Assembly: GCF_002843175.1 (NCBI RefSeq)
Contig: NZ_PJEO01000037.1
Location: 1-33,323 of the forward strand
From: Confluentibacter flavum
Lineage (GTDB): Bacteria; Bacteroidota; Bacteroidia; Flavobacteriales; Flavobacteriaceae
Direction of reading: 5' to 3'
DNA length: 33,323 nucleotides
Positions within the stretch are counted from its first letter, which is position 1. Every line of letters begins with the position of its first letter. The position numbers and the translations under genes are program-made. The notes beneath the pieces are model-generated. The model ran no database searches. It saw only the letters and a program-made list of their open reading frames with translations, and had not been told where the DNA came from. Below, piece after piece: positions 23,252 through 31,938 of the stretch.

Positions 23252-24345
23252 TGAATAAAAAAAGTAGATTTATATACCTAAAAAAGATCAAGATGTACTT
23301 GGTCTTTTTTTGTGTATTATTATTTTTTAATTGTAAAGAAACAAAAGAAGGCAATACCTCCATTGTCATTATAGAAACGAACAACAGGGAACGTGTTTCT
23401 TTTGAGTCTACAAGTGCATTAGAAGATTTACGCATCGTTTTAGAAAATCAGCCAGACATTCCCATTTTAGGGGATTGGTCTAGTGAGGGCGATACTATTA
23501 CTTTCATGCCAGTTTTGCCTTTCACAATCGGACAAACCTATAACATAAAAAATAGAGGAGGAGCTGTATATGTTTTTGACATAGAGCAAGAATCTATAAA
23601 GTCAGCCACCGAATTACTAGCTATATATCCAACAACGGATTCTGTGCCTGAGAATTTGCTTAAAATGTATTTAGTGTTTTCAAAACCGATGCAGGAACTT
23701 GGGAATTCTTTGGATTATATAACCGTGTTGGATAATACCTCCAACAAAGAGGTAACGGTATTCTTAGAATTACAATCGGAGCTTTGGAATAAAGATCACA
23801 CCACGTTGACACTTTGGTTAGATCCAGGTCGTGTTAAAACGGATTTAATTCCCAACAAAATACTAGGCTTACCCATACAAGAAGGCCATAATTATACGAT
23901 TACCATCAATGCCAATTGGAAAGATTCCCAAGGCCAACCCATTGACTCAACTTATACCAAAACGCTCAGTGTTGGCAGTAGGGATAGTGAAAAGCCAAAC
24001 ACTAAAAATTGGACAATTAACCCACCAAAAAAAGAAACTAAAGAGCCTTTAACCATTCATTTTAATGAAGCCTTGGATTATTTTTTAGCAATGGGCAGCT
24101 TTACTATTTTAGATTCTGATAAAAACAACATAGCAGGCACGTTTTCATTATCAAATAAAGAGCGTGAACTTCATTTTTATCCCAATCAAACATGGAAATT
24201 GGGAATTTATACCATGTCTGTTGAAAACCGTTTGGAAGATCTAGCAGGAAATAACTTAAACCATCTTTTTGACACGGATTTAAAAGCCAATGATTCTAAA
24301 GTCAAAAACAACAACAATACCTATATGAGCTTCATCATTCAGTAA
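23251..24345 (+). CDS. Lipoprotein with bacterial Ig-like (Big_5-type) domains
   Basis: A 364-residue envelope protein. A hydrophobic segment (about 15-27) ends at Cys28 (LLFFNC), a likely lipidation site. The start could also be the internal ATG at codon 15 (23293), which would give a more typical lipoprotein signal. Two regions resemble Big_5/SbsA Ig-like domains: about 120-230 (YLVFSKPMQEL followed by a TLWLDPGR strand) and about 250-350 (PLTIHFNEALDY, ITIL-like strand, LEDLAGNNL). Such domains usually serve as binding or spacer modules. The ATG overlaps the preceding stop by one base. Confidence 0.68.
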   Translation: MNKKSRFIYLKKIKMYLVFFCVLLFFNCKETKEGNTSIVIIETNNRERVSFESTSALEDLRIVLENQPDIPILGDWSSEGDTITFMPVLPFTIGQTYNIKNRGGAVYVFDIEQESIKSATELLAIYPTTDSVPENLLKMYLVFSKPMQELGNSLDYITVLDNTSNKEVTVFLELQSELWNKDHTTLTLWLDPGRVKTDLIPNKILGLPIQEGHNYTITINANWKDSQGQPIDSTYTKTLSVGSRDSEKPNTKNWTINPPKKETKEPLTIHFNEALDYFLAMGSFTILDSDKNNIAGTFSLSNKERELHFYPNQTWKLGIYTMSVENRLEDLAGNNLNHLFDTDLKANDSKVKNNNNTYMSFIIQ

Positions 24346-24644
24346 TTTTCAAGCGTCCTTTCCTATTATAAAACCTGCAAATAGATAAGCGATCTGCATC
24401 ATACGAATTACTCGGCACAATTTTTAAATATTTAAGTTCAAAATTTATAAGTGATTATCATATTCTATTGCATTAAATATAAAATATTTCATATCTATTG
24501 GTTATTTTATAAAAATATAATAAAATGAATCTTATAGTTTCAAAAGTCTTCAATAAAATAGAGTTTTTCGTAAATTTGTTGTCCAAAATAGCTTAAAAAA
24601 ATATCTAAATATTAATAAAGCTATAATACTAAATTAAATATTAT
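24346..24644. other. 299-nt AT-rich spacer upstream of leuC
   Basis: No gene with recognised homology and no strong hairpin was found. It contains a -7 box TAAATTTG (24571-24578) about 67 nt before leuC. It also contains a 23-codon frame at 24525-24596 with 9 Leu, Ile or Val codons, which would suit a leu leader peptide, but no terminator follows it. Confidence 0.5.
24571..24578 (+). promoter_or_regulatory. Candidate -7 box of the leu operon
   Basis: TAAATTTG matches TAnnTTTG exactly. No TTTG lies 17-23 nt upstream, so the -33 half is missing or weak. The predicted start site would leave a leader of about 60 nt before leuC. Confidence 0.35.
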
Positions 24645-26039
24645 ATGAGTAAAACATTGTTTGATAAGGTGTGGGATTCACATGTTGTAAGAAAGATTGA
24701 AGGCGGGCCAGATATATTCTTTATCGATAGGCACTTTATTCACGAAGTAACTAGCCCTGTTGCTTTTCTTGGATTAAAAAGCAGAGGATTAAAAGTATTA
24801 TATCCGGAACGTACATTTGCTACGGCCGACCATAATACACCAACCATTAATCAGCACTTACCAGTTGAAGATCCGTTATCGGCCATCCAGTTAAAAGCCT
24901 TGGAAGATAACTCAAACGAATATGGCATTAGCCATTGGGGTCTTGGTCATCAAAAAAACGGTATTGTTCATGTTGTAGGTCCAGAAAACGGCATTACATT
25001 CCCTGGAGCCACTATTGTTTGTGGTGATTCACATACATCAACCCACGGTGCGTTTGGTGCTATTGCTTTTGGTATCGGTACGTCTGAAGTGGAGATGGTA
25101 CTCACTACACAATGTATCATGCAGCCAAAACCTAAAAAAATGCGCATTAACGTTAATGGGCAATTAGGTAAAGGTGTGACCCCTAAAGATGTGGCATTAT
25201 ATATCATTTCTAAATTATCAACTTCTGGTGCTACAGGTTATTTTGTAGAATATGCTGGTGATGTTTTTGAAAACATGACCATGGAAGGCCGTATGACCGT
25301 TTGTAACTTATCCATCGAGATGGGTGCTCGTGGTGGCATGATTGCGCCAGACGAAACAACCTTCACTTACTTAAAAGACAAACCATTATCGCTTAAAGGT
25401 GAGGCGTGGGATACAGCCGTGGCTCATTGGAAAACGCTAAAAACCGATGCTGATGCGACATTCGATAAAGAACTAACGTTTTTAGCTAGTGATATTGAAC
25501 CGATGATTACTTACGGAACCAATCCAGGAATGGGTATGGGTATTTCTAAAAACATTCCAAATGCTGAATCGATAGAAGGTGGCGTTGCAACGTACAAAAA
25601 GTCTTTAGACTACATGGGTTACCACGAAAACGATGAAATGATTGGCAAAAAGATCGATTATGTGTTTTTAGGAAGTTGTACCAATGGTAGAATAGAGGAT
25701 TTTAGAGCCTTTGCATCTATTGTAAAAGGAAGAAAAAAAGCAGATAACGTGACCGCTTGGTTAGTTCCTGGCTCTCATGAGGTAGAAGCCTTAATCAAGG
25801 AAGAAGGTATTTTAGACATCATTAATGAAGCTGGATTTGTGTTGAGACAACCAGGTTGCTCGGCTTGTTTGGCGATGAATGACGATAAAGTTCCTGCTGG
25901 CAAATATGCGGTAAGCACCTCTAACAGAAACTTCGAAGGTCGTCAAGGCCCAGGTTCCAGAACCTTGCTAGCAAGTCCGTTAGTCGCTGCTGCTGCTGCG
26001 GTTACAGGTGTTGTTACAGACCCTAGGGATTTACTATGA
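24645..26039 (+). CDS. leuC: 3-isopropylmalate dehydratase large subunit LeuC
   Basis: Aconitase-type [4Fe-4S] enzyme that, with LeuD, isomerises 2-isopropylmalate to 3-isopropylmalate in leucine synthesis. The three cluster cysteines are Cys345 (LGSCTNGR), Cys405 and Cys408 ([10 protein letters not shown]), at positions nearly identical to the E. coli protein. [14 protein letters not shown] (126-139) and [11 protein letters not shown] (430-440) are further signatures. At 464 residues it is full length. First gene of the leuC-D-A-B cluster; leuD follows after a 102-nt spacer made largely of two 7-nt repeat arrays. Confidence 0.97.
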   Translation: MSKTLFDKVWDSHVVRKIEGGPDIFFIDRHFIHEVTSPVAFLGLKSRGLKVLYPERTFATADHNTPTINQHLPVEDPLSAIQLKALEDNSNEYGISHWGLGHQKNGIVHVVGPENGITFPGATIVCGDSHTSTHGAFGAIAFGIGTSEVEMVLTTQCIMQPKPKKMRINVNGQLGKGVTPKDVALYIISKLSTSGATGYFVEYAGDVFENMTMEGRMTVCNLSIEMGARGGMIAPDETTFTYLKDKPLSLKGEAWDTAVAHWKTLKTDADATFDKELTFLASDIEPMITYGTNPGMGMGISKNIPNAESIEGGVATYKKSLDYMGYHENDEMIGKKIDYVFLGSCTNGRIEDFRAFASIVKGRKKADNVTAWLVPGSHEVEALIKEEGILDIINEAGFVLRQPGCSACLAMNDDKVPAGKYAVSTSNRNFEGRQGPGSRTLLASPLVAAAAAVTGVVTDPRDLL

Positions 26040-26040
26040 T

Positions 26041-26136
26041 AGCTTCTAGCTTTTGGCCTTTGGCTATTAGCTAAAAAAATAAAAACAATATTTATAATTT
26101 TGCCAATAGCCAACAGCTAATGGCCAATAGCAAACA
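26041..26136. repeat. Two opposed heptanucleotide arrays (leuC-leuD spacer)
   Basis: The left array (26041-26075) has five units: AGCTTCT, AGCTTTT, GGCCTTT, GGCTATT, AGCTAAA. The right array (26102-26136) has five units: GCCAATA, GCCAACA, GCTAATG, GCCAATA, GCAAACA. The left array is roughly the reverse complement of the right, so the whole spacer can fold on itself. The right array ends 5 nt before the leuD ATG. Confidence 0.8.
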
Positions 26137-26141
26137 AAAAA

Positions 26142-26738
26142 ATGGCATACGATAAATTCAATATATTAACAAGTACAGCGGTTCCATTACCATTGGAAAA
26201 TGTAGATACCGATCAAATTATACCAGCGCGTTTCTTAAAAGCAACGAAGCGTGAAGGTTTTGGCGATAATTTATTTCGTGACTGGAGATATAATAACGAC
26301 AATTCTCCTAAAGAAAGTTTCGTACTAAACAATCCTATTTATTCAGGTAAAATTTTAGTCGGAGGCAAGAACTTTGGTTCTGGTTCTTCTAGGGAACACG
26401 CGGCTTGGGCGGTTTACGATTATGGGTTCCGTTGTGTGGTATCAAGCTTTTTTGCTGATATCTTCAGAAACAACTGTTTGAATGTAGGTGTATTGCCAGT
26501 TCAAGTAAGTGTTGAGTTCTCCGAGCAAATTTTCAACGCTATTTACGACGATCCAAATACGGAAATAGAAGTTAATCTTCCTAATCAAACCATAACCATA
26601 CTTTCAACAGGAGCGCAAGAATCTTTTGAAATCAATAGTTATAAAAAAGACAATATGTTGAATGGTTTTGATGATATTGATTACTTACAAAGCATGAAAA
26701 CGGAGATAGAATCATTTGCTAATGGACTATTGCTCTAA
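26142..26738 (+). CDS. leuD: 3-isopropylmalate dehydratase small subunit LeuD
   Basis: Swivel domain partner of LeuC. The 198 residues are standard for bacterial LeuD. Family motifs: [14 protein letters not shown] (20-33), [14 protein letters not shown] (the substrate-loop motif), and [13 protein letters not shown]. It directly abuts the leuA-like gene: the stop ends at 26738 and the next ATG starts at 26739, so translation is probably coupled. Confidence 0.97.
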   Translation: MAYDKFNILTSTAVPLPLENVDTDQIIPARFLKATKREGFGDNLFRDWRYNNDNSPKESFVLNNPIYSGKILVGGKNFGSGSSREHAAWAVYDYGFRCVVSSFFADIFRNNCLNVGVLPVQVSVEFSEQIFNAIYDDPNTEIEVNLPNQTITILSTGAQESFEINSYKKDNMLNGFDDIDYLQSMKTEIESFANGLLL

Positions 26739-28262
26739 ATGACCCTCAAGAAAATTGAAATAATGGATACGACATTGCGCGATGGTGAACAAACCTCGGG
26801 CGTGTCGTTTTCTGCTTCCGAAAAATTAAACATAGCCAAACTTTTACTCGAAGAATTAAAAGTGGACCGTATTGAAATTGCTTCAGCTAGAGTGTCTGTA
26901 GGCGAATTTCAAGCAGTCAAAGGCATTACTAATTGGGCCAATGCTCATGGTTATTTAAACCAGGTTGAAGTGTTAACGTTTGTGGATAACGGCGTGTCAA
27001 TCAATTGGATGTTGGAAGCAGGAGCCAAGGTGCAAAACCTGCTTACAAAAGGCTCATTAAATCATTTAACTTACCAACTTAAAAAGACTCCTAGCCAGCA
27101 CTTTAAAGAGATTTCAGAATCTATTTTATTGGCTACACAAAAAGGCATCAAAACCAATGTGTATTTAGAAGATTGGAGCAATGGCATGCGCAATTCCAAA
27201 GACTATGTTTTTGAATATTTAGAGTTTATTTCCAAACAACCAGTGGAACGCATCATGCTTCCTGATACCTTAGGCATTTTAACCCCTTGGGAATCTTATG
27301 AGTTTGTTTCTGTCATTAAAACAAAATATCCTCATTTGCATTTCGATTTCCATGCGCATAACGACTATGATTTTGGAGTTGCTAATGTTGTGGAAGCGTT
27401 GAAAGCGGGGGCGGACGGATTGCATTTAACCGTTAATGGTATGGGCGAACGTGCTGGAAATGCACCTATGGCCAGTACAATTGCGGTTATAAATGATTTT
27501 ATGCCTACCTTAAAAGTTGGTGTGAACGAAAAAGTATTATACACCGTAAGCAAGCTCGTGGAAACTTTTTCCGGAGTGATGATTCCAGCCAACAAACCAG
27601 TAATTGGTGCCAATGTGTTCACACAAACGGCAGGTATTCATGCGGATGGCGACAATAAAAAGAATCTTTATTTTAGTAATTTATTACCAGAACGTTTTGG
27701 TAGAACCAGACAATATGCCTTAGGAAAAGCATCGGGGAAAGCCAATATATTAAAGAATTTACAGGAATTAGGCTTACAGCTTAAGGATGAGGATTTAAAA
27801 AAAGTGACCCAACGCATCATTGAATTGGGAGATAAAAAAGAGGTGGTTACCAAAGAGGACTTGCCTTATATCATTTCCGATGTGTTGGACAGTCATTCTT
27901 ATGAAGAAAAAATAAAAGTAGATTCTTATGTGTTAACACATGCGAAGGGCTTAAGGCCATCTACGAGTATTTCCATCACCATAGAAGGCAAAACTTTTGA
28001 GGAAAATGCGCAAGGTGACGGTCAATTTGATGCGTTTATGAATGCCATTAGAAGCATTTTCAGAAAGAAAAAATTAATATTGCCAGATTTGATAGATTAT
28101 GCCGTTAGAATTCCTCCTGGAAGTCATTCAGATGCCTTGTGTGAAACGATCATAACTTGGAAAAGCCCTGAAAAAGAATTTAAAACACGTGGCTTAGACT
28201 CCGATCAAACGGTTTCTGCGATTAAAGCCACCGAAAAAATGTTAAATATTATTATTAATTGA
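26739..28262 (+). CDS. 2-isopropylmalate synthase-family protein (LeuA-like, could be citramalate synthase)
   Basis: A 507-residue member of the HMGL/DRE-TIM metallolyase family with a LeuA-type regulatory C-terminus. Barrel motifs are MDTTLRDGEQ (9-18), the metal-binding HAHND segment (FDFHAHNDYD) and NGMGERAGNAP. The C-terminal ~130 residues resemble the LeuA allosteric dimer domain, with SISITIEGKTFEENAQGDGQFDA. The family includes 2-isopropylmalate synthase and (R)-citramalate synthase, and the sequence alone does not settle which. Its place between leuD and leuB supports a role in leucine supply. DGEQTSGVS differs from the DGEQ-PG-S of classical LeuA. Its stop codon forms the start of a 7-nt tandem array. 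Confidence 0.85.
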   Translation: MTLKKIEIMDTTLRDGEQTSGVSFSASEKLNIAKLLLEELKVDRIEIASARVSVGEFQAVKGITNWANAHGYLNQVEVLTFVDNGVSINWMLEAGAKVQNLLTKGSLNHLTYQLKKTPSQHFKEISESILLATQKGIKTNVYLEDWSNGMRNSKDYVFEYLEFISKQPVERIMLPDTLGILTPWESYEFVSVIKTKYPHLHFDFHAHNDYDFGVANVVEALKAGADGLHLTVNGMGERAGNAPMASTIAVINDFMPTLKVGVNEKVLYTVSKLVETFSGVMIPANKPVIGANVFTQTAGIHADGDNKKNLYFSNLLPERFGRTRQYALGKASGKANILKNLQELGLQLKDEDLKKVTQRIIELGDKKEVVTKEDLPYIISDVLDSHSYEEKIKVDSYVLTHAKGLRPSTSISITIEGKTFEENAQGDGQFDAFMNAIRSIFRKKKLILPDLIDYAVRIPPGSHSDALCETIITWKSPEKEFKTRGLDSDQTVSAIKATEKMLNIIIN

Positions 28263-28284
28263 GACGGAAGACGGAAGACGGAAG
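28262..28284. repeat. Heptanucleotide array (AGACGGA)3.3 (leuA-like to leuB spacer)
   Basis: Three perfect copies of AGACGGA plus two bases, starting at the last base of the upstream stop codon. It lies 40 nt before the leuB ATG. Confidence 0.85.
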
Positions 28285-28324
28285 TTAAAAAAAATTATAA
28301 ATTAAAAGATTAAACAAATAAAAA

Positions 28325-29383
28325 ATGAAGTTAAGTATAGCCCTATTAGCAGGCGATGGCATTGGTCCAGAAGTTATTGATCAAGCAGTGAAAGTAAGTG
28401 ATGCGGTTGCTAAGAAATTCGGACACGAAATCACTTGGAAACCAGCTTTAACAGGTGCTGCGGCTATTGATGCCGTTGGAGAGCCTTATCCAGACTCTAC
28501 ACACGACATATGTAAAAATGCCGATGCCGTATTGTTTGGTGCTATTGGTCACCCGAAATATGACAACGATCCTTCATCTAAAGTAAGACCAGAACAAGGC
28601 TTGCTTAAAATGCGTAAAGCGTTGGGTTTGTTTGCTAATATTCGTCCGACCTTTACATTTCCGTCGTTGATTGATAAATCCCCATTAAAAAGAGAGCGTA
28701 TTGAAGGCACCGATTTGGTGATTTTACGTGAATTGACCGGTGGTATTTATTTTGGTGAAAAGGGCAGAAGAGATGGTGGTGAAACCGCTTATGATAATTG
28801 TGTTTACACAAGAGAAGAAGTAAAGCGTTTAGCTAAAAAAGGCTTTGAATTGGCGATGACACGAGGCAAAAAATTATGTTGTGTTGATAAGGCCAATGTT
28901 TTGGAAACTTCAAGGTTGTGGAGAGAAACCGTTCAGGCAATGGAAAAAGACTATCCAGAAGTAAAAGTATCGTATGAGTTTGTGGATGCCGTTGCGATGC
29001 GTTTGGTACAATGGCCAAATAGTTACGATGTATTGATTACTGAAAACTTGTTCGGAGATATTTTAACGGATGAAGCCTCTGTTATTTCTGGTTCTATGGG
29101 ACTTATGCCATCGGCATCCATTGGAACTGAAAATCAGTTGTTCGAGCCTATCCATGGGTCGTATCCACAAGCTACTGGATTAAATATTGCAAACCCAATG
29201 GCGACTGTGTTATCAGCTGCGATGATGTTTGAAATGGCTTTTGATTTACAGGAAGAAGGTGCTGCCATTCGTAAGGTTGTGAATAAAGCATTAGCACAAG
29301 GGATGGTTACTGAAGATTTAGCCGATGGCGGTAAAGCGTTTGGAACTAAAGAAGTAGGGGATTGGTTAGCTGCTAACATCTAA
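28325..29383 (+). CDS. leuB: 3-isopropylmalate dehydrogenase LeuB
   Basis: NAD-dependent beta-hydroxyacid decarboxylating dehydrogenase that oxidises 3-isopropylmalate to 2-ketoisocaproate. GDGIGPEV (10-17), the substrate-binding [28 protein letters not shown] with the catalytic Lys/Asp region, [15 protein letters not shown] with the metal-binding aspartates, and [12 protein letters not shown] are all present. The 352 residues are normal. It ends the leu cluster, and a terminator follows at 29406-29434. Confidence 0.97.
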   Translation: MKLSIALLAGDGIGPEVIDQAVKVSDAVAKKFGHEITWKPALTGAAAIDAVGEPYPDSTHDICKNADAVLFGAIGHPKYDNDPSSKVRPEQGLLKMRKALGLFANIRPTFTFPSLIDKSPLKRERIEGTDLVILRELTGGIYFGEKGRRDGGETAYDNCVYTREEVKRLAKKGFELAMTRGKKLCCVDKANVLETSRLWRETVQAMEKDYPEVKVSYEFVDAVAMRLVQWPNSYDVLITENLFGDILTDEASVISGSMGLMPSASIGTENQLFEPIHGSYPQATGLNIANPMATVLSAAMMFEMAFDLQEEGAAIRKVVNKALAQGMVTEDLADGGKAFGTKEVGDWLAANI

Positions 29384-29405
29384 ATAAAACTATTTATTAT
29401 AAATG

Positions 29406-29434
29406 AAAAGGTGATTCTAAATGAGTCACCTTTT
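29406..29434 (+). terminator. Terminator of the leu operon
   Basis: A 12-bp stem, AAAAGGTGATTC (29406-29417) with GAGTCACCTTTT (29423-29434, one G-T pair), has a 5-nt loop and a T-rich tail to 29440. It lies 22 nt after the leuB stop. Confidence 0.85.
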
Positions 29435-29440
29435 TTATTT

Positions 29441-29523
29441 TGTTATTCTGTCCCGATAGCTATCGGGATGTTTCAGAATCTCACACATAACAAAGGAGAA
29501 CCTGAAACAAGTTCAGGTTGACA
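29441..29523. repeat. 83-bp two-stem element, copy 2
   Basis: Begins TGTTA (29441) and ends TGACA (29523). Stem A is the perfect palindrome TCCCGATAGCTATCGGGA (29451-29468) followed by TGTTTCAGAATC. Stem B is CCTGAAACAAGTTCAGG (29501-29517) followed by TTGACA. Same layout as 6431-6512. Confidence 0.75.
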
Positions 29524-29534
29524 ATATATGGTTT

Positions 29535-29616
29535 TGTCATTCCGAATTTATTTCGGAATCTTATACAACAATAGAAGTCATCATTTACAAGAACCTGAAA
29601 CAAGTTCAGGTTGACA
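29535..29616. repeat. 82-bp two-stem element, copy 3
   Basis: Inverted ends TGTCA (29535-29539) and TGACA (29612-29616). Stem A is ATTCCGAAT-TTA-TTTCGGAAT (29539-29559) and stem B is CCTGAAACAAGTTCAGG (29594-29610), identical to copy 2. It stands tandem with copy 2, 11 nt away. Confidence 0.75.
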
Positions 29617-29627
29617 AAAAGGCGTTT

Positions 29628-29668
29628 TGTCATTCAGTCCCAATAGCTTTCGGGGATGTTTCAGCATC
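29628..29668. repeat. Half element inside the 3' end of the MscS gene
   Basis: Begins TGTCATTCAG (29628), then a decayed stem A, TCCCAATAGCTTTCGGGGA, and TGTTTCAGCATC. It lacks stem B. The stop codon and about the last dozen codons of the minus-strand channel gene lie within it. Confidence 0.65.
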
Positions 29669-30919
29669 CAATGCCATAAAATCAAACCGCGTACCACTAG
29701 GCAACTCAAAAACCTCCAAATCAAAATAAGGAAGCGAGGCAATGAGGTGATCAAAAATATCGGACATGATATACTCGTAGTTTTCCCAACGCTTGTCACT
29801 ACTAAATGCATAAATTTCCATGGGAATGCCTTGTGTGGTTGGTGCCAATTGGCGCGCCATAATCATCATATCCTTATTAATCGCCGAATGATTTTTTAGG
29901 TACACATCAATATATTTCCTAAAAACACCAATATTAGTGAGGTTTCTACCATTTAAAAGCAGCTCTTTATTTATATTGTTTTGTGTGTTGTAATTTTTAA
30001 TATCGCCTTGTCTGGATTCTAAATAAGCGGTAATCAGCTGAATGTTCTTTAATCTGTTAACATCGTCATCCGTTAAATATTTAACACCACTTTGCTTAAT
30101 ATACAAGGCCCGTTTTATGCGTCTGCCATCCGAAGCCGTCATCCCACGCCAGTTTTTAAACGAATCAGAAATAAGCGCATAGGTGGGAATGGTGGTAATC
30201 GTTTTATCGAAATTTTGGACTTTTACGGTCGATAGATTAATTTCAATCACATCGCCATCGGCGCCATATTTTTCAAAAGTCACCCAATCGCCAATACGCA
30301 CCATATCGTTAATGGAGACTTGAATACTGGCGACAAAACCCAATATGGTATCTTTAAAAATCAAGATGACCACGGCCGATGCAGCGCCTAATCCCGTTAT
30401 AAAATTCAAAAAAGGAATCCGCGTAATTAGCGCTATGGCAGAAAATATGCCAATCACCCATACAAAAATCATGAATACCTGGATAAAGCTATCTATGGGC
30501 TTATCCTTTAAATTGGGCAAAGTTTTAAAATAATCTTTTAGGGTATGCAATACGCTTCTAACAATCCATAATATTAAAACAATGGCAAATACGGATAAAC
30601 CACGTTCAAAAAAAACTTCAAACGCAGGGAAATCAATAAACACGACGTCAATAAATTCCAAAGCAATGAGTAGAGGCACAATATGCGCCACATTTCTGGG
30701 TACTTTATTGCTGATTAATAAGTCATCAAAATTGGTTTTAGACCGTTTTGCAAATTGTGTAAATGCCTGTATTAAAAGTTTTCTAATGAGGAAATCCACA
30801 AGAAAAACCAAGAGTATAAGCCCCAAGGCAAGTGCCAACATGTTTAGATTAATCGCTAAAGTATCTGTTAAGCCTAATTCTATTAAGTAATTGTAAACTA
30901 GGTGATTGATGTTATCCAT
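29630..30919 (-). CDS. MscS-family mechanosensitive ion channel (YbdG-like)
   Basis: A 429-residue inner-membrane channel with an N-terminal region of about five membrane helices (first near 25-46) and the pore helix with glycine/alanine-rich GLGAASAVVILIFKDTILGF. The MscS beta domain begins at VSINDMVRIGDWV, and the C-terminal part carries FKNWRGMTASDGRRIKRALYI, as in YbdG-type proteins of about 415 residues. It probably opens on osmotic down-shock. The last residues (SPKAIGTE and stop) are encoded by a repeat fragment, so the native tail was probably different. It overlaps the DUF3817 gene by 8 nt at its start. Confidence 0.88.
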   Translation of the reverse strand: MDNINHLVYNYLIELGLTDTLAINLNMLALALGLILLVFLVDFLIRKLLIQAFTQFAKRSKTNFDDLLISNKVPRNVAHIVPLLIALEFIDVVFIDFPAFEVFFERGLSVFAIVLILWIVRSVLHTLKDYFKTLPNLKDKPIDSFIQVFMIFVWVIGIFSAIALITRIPFLNFITGLGAASAVVILIFKDTILGFVASIQVSINDMVRIGDWVTFEKYGADGDVIEINLSTVKVQNFDKTITTIPTYALISDSFKNWRGMTASDGRRIKRALYIKQSGVKYLTDDDVNRLKNIQLITAYLESRQGDIKNYNTQNNINKELLLNGRNLTNIGVFRKYIDVYLKNHSAINKDMMIMARQLAPTTQGIPMEIYAFSSDKRWENYEYIMSDIFDHLIASLPYFDLEVFELPSGTRFDFMALDAETSPKAIGTE

Positions 30920-31217
30920 CTCTTTGTGGTTTTAAATAGGCTCTTTCAATATAAAAGGTTCCAAACGGAATGATAGATGCCAATAAAACGATGCCAAATT
31001 GTTTCGTGTCCCATTTTAATTCACTTTTTAACATGATGGCCAAAACGATGTAGGTTACAAATAACAAACCATGTGGCATGCCCAGCAATTTAACATATTG
31101 TTCATCATCGCCAAAATACTTAATAGGTGTGGCAATAAACAGCAATAATATATAGGATATACCTTCTAAAAAGGCAATAACACGAAAGATATTTAGTAGT
31201 GAAAACATAGAATTCAT
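30912..31217 (-). CDS. DUF3817 small membrane protein
   Basis: A 101-residue protein with three predicted membrane helices (about 9-30, 44-62 and 74-90) and the DUF3817 pattern FRVIAFLEGISYILLLFIATPIKY then GMPHGLLFVTYI. Function unknown; family members are often near transporters or channels. The ATG at 31217 or 31208 may be used. Two bases upstream of the first begins a (GAATAAT)7 array, so its translation-initiation region is a simple repeat. Overlaps mscS by 8 nt. Confidence 0.8.
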   Translation of the reverse strand: MNSMFSLLNIFRVIAFLEGISYILLLFIATPIKYFGDDEQYVKLLGMPHGLLFVTYIVLAIMLKSELKWDTKQFGIVLLASIIPFGTFYIERAYLKPQRDG

Positions 31218-31219
31218 TA

Positions 31220-31275
31220 ATTATTCATTATTCATTATTCATTATTCATTATTCATTATTCATTATTCATTATTA
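31220..31275. repeat. Heptanucleotide array (ATTATTC)7 upstream of DUF3817
   Basis: Seven perfect tandem copies of ATTATTC (31220-31268) and one degenerate unit ATTATTA (31269-31275). Read on the minus strand, each unit GAATAAT joins to the next to give an ATG, so the array is a ladder of start-like triplets in changing frames that end within five codons. It fills the spacer between the VTT-protein stop (31279) and the DUF3817 start (31217). Confidence 0.92.
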
Positions 31276-31278
31276 CAT

Positions 31279-31914
31279 TTAGAATACCTGAAAAAGGATG
31301 AGGCCGTAAATTAAAAACCGTAATAAACGCAACGACCCAAATATTATAACGCCTCTAAACGGATACTCAATAATACCGGCTGCCATACACGATATGGAGA
31401 AAGGCAAGGGGAGCAACGCACCCACAACAATTAAAAAACCGCCCCATTTTTTAGAGTTTTTAAGCTGTTTTGCCATTTTAACCTCTAAATAGTTGTGTAC
31501 CACTGGTATTTTTGTGATGGCAATTCCAATCCAATAGGATATGAGTCCGCCAAAATACGATAGAAACCCTAGAATGCCAAGAAATACCCAAGGCATCTCC
31601 ATTTTTGCGGCCCAGGCAATAAAAATTTCTGGTGGCACCAAGCCCAGTATGGTTTCTGAAACAAAAAACACACTTAAAACGCCCCAAGCAGGGAGTGTTT
31701 CCGTCATGCGGATCAATATGGTGTTGATGCTAAAGAAATGGTTGAACAAAAATACAATGCCCACTAAAACAATAATATAGGGCAATGCTTTTAAGACGCT
31801 TTTACCTACAAACGAATAAAAACCAGTATACTTATAATACTGATGCAATAATTCTGAGCGCGATTTACCTGTACTGGGTTTAGCTTTTTCTTTTTCTTTT
31901 TCTTTTGGTTTCAT
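31279..31914 (-). CDS. VTT/DedA-family membrane protein (YqaA-like)
   Basis: A 211-residue inner-membrane protein of the DedA/VTT superfamily, thought to act as a lipid-flippase or transporter. A charged KPKEKEKEKAKP head (1-13, low-complexity) is followed by helices; the signature is GLVPPEIFIAWAAKM and then GALLPLPFSISCMAAGI near the end. Start chosen at the ATG at 31914; a GTG at 31926 would add four residues. It is the first gene of the minus-strand set, with DUF3817 and mscS downstream, and a promoter lies at 31939-31969. Confidence 0.8.
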   Translation of the reverse strand: MKPKEKEKEKAKPSTGKSRSELLHQYYKYTGFYSFVGKSVLKALPYIIVLVGIVFLFNHFFSINTILIRMTETLPAWGVLSVFFVSETILGLVPPEIFIAWAAKMEMPWVFLGILGFLSYFGGLISYWIGIAITKIPVVHNYLEVKMAKQLKNSKKWGGFLIVVGALLPLPFSISCMAAGIIEYPFRGVIIFGSLRLLRFLIYGLILFQVF

Positions 31915-31938
31915 CACTGGGGACACCTAAATTGACTG

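Noticed and set aside
24525-24596. A 23-codon frame upstream of leuC with 9 Leu, Ile or Val codons, as a leucine leader peptide
   Set aside because: No terminator or alternative hairpin follows before leuC, the codons are scattered rather than clustered, and a -7 promoter box (24571-24578) lies inside the frame, so it would not be fully transcribed.
31220-31275. CRISPR-like array
   Set aside because: The repeats are 7 nt long with no spacers, so this is a simple tandem array.
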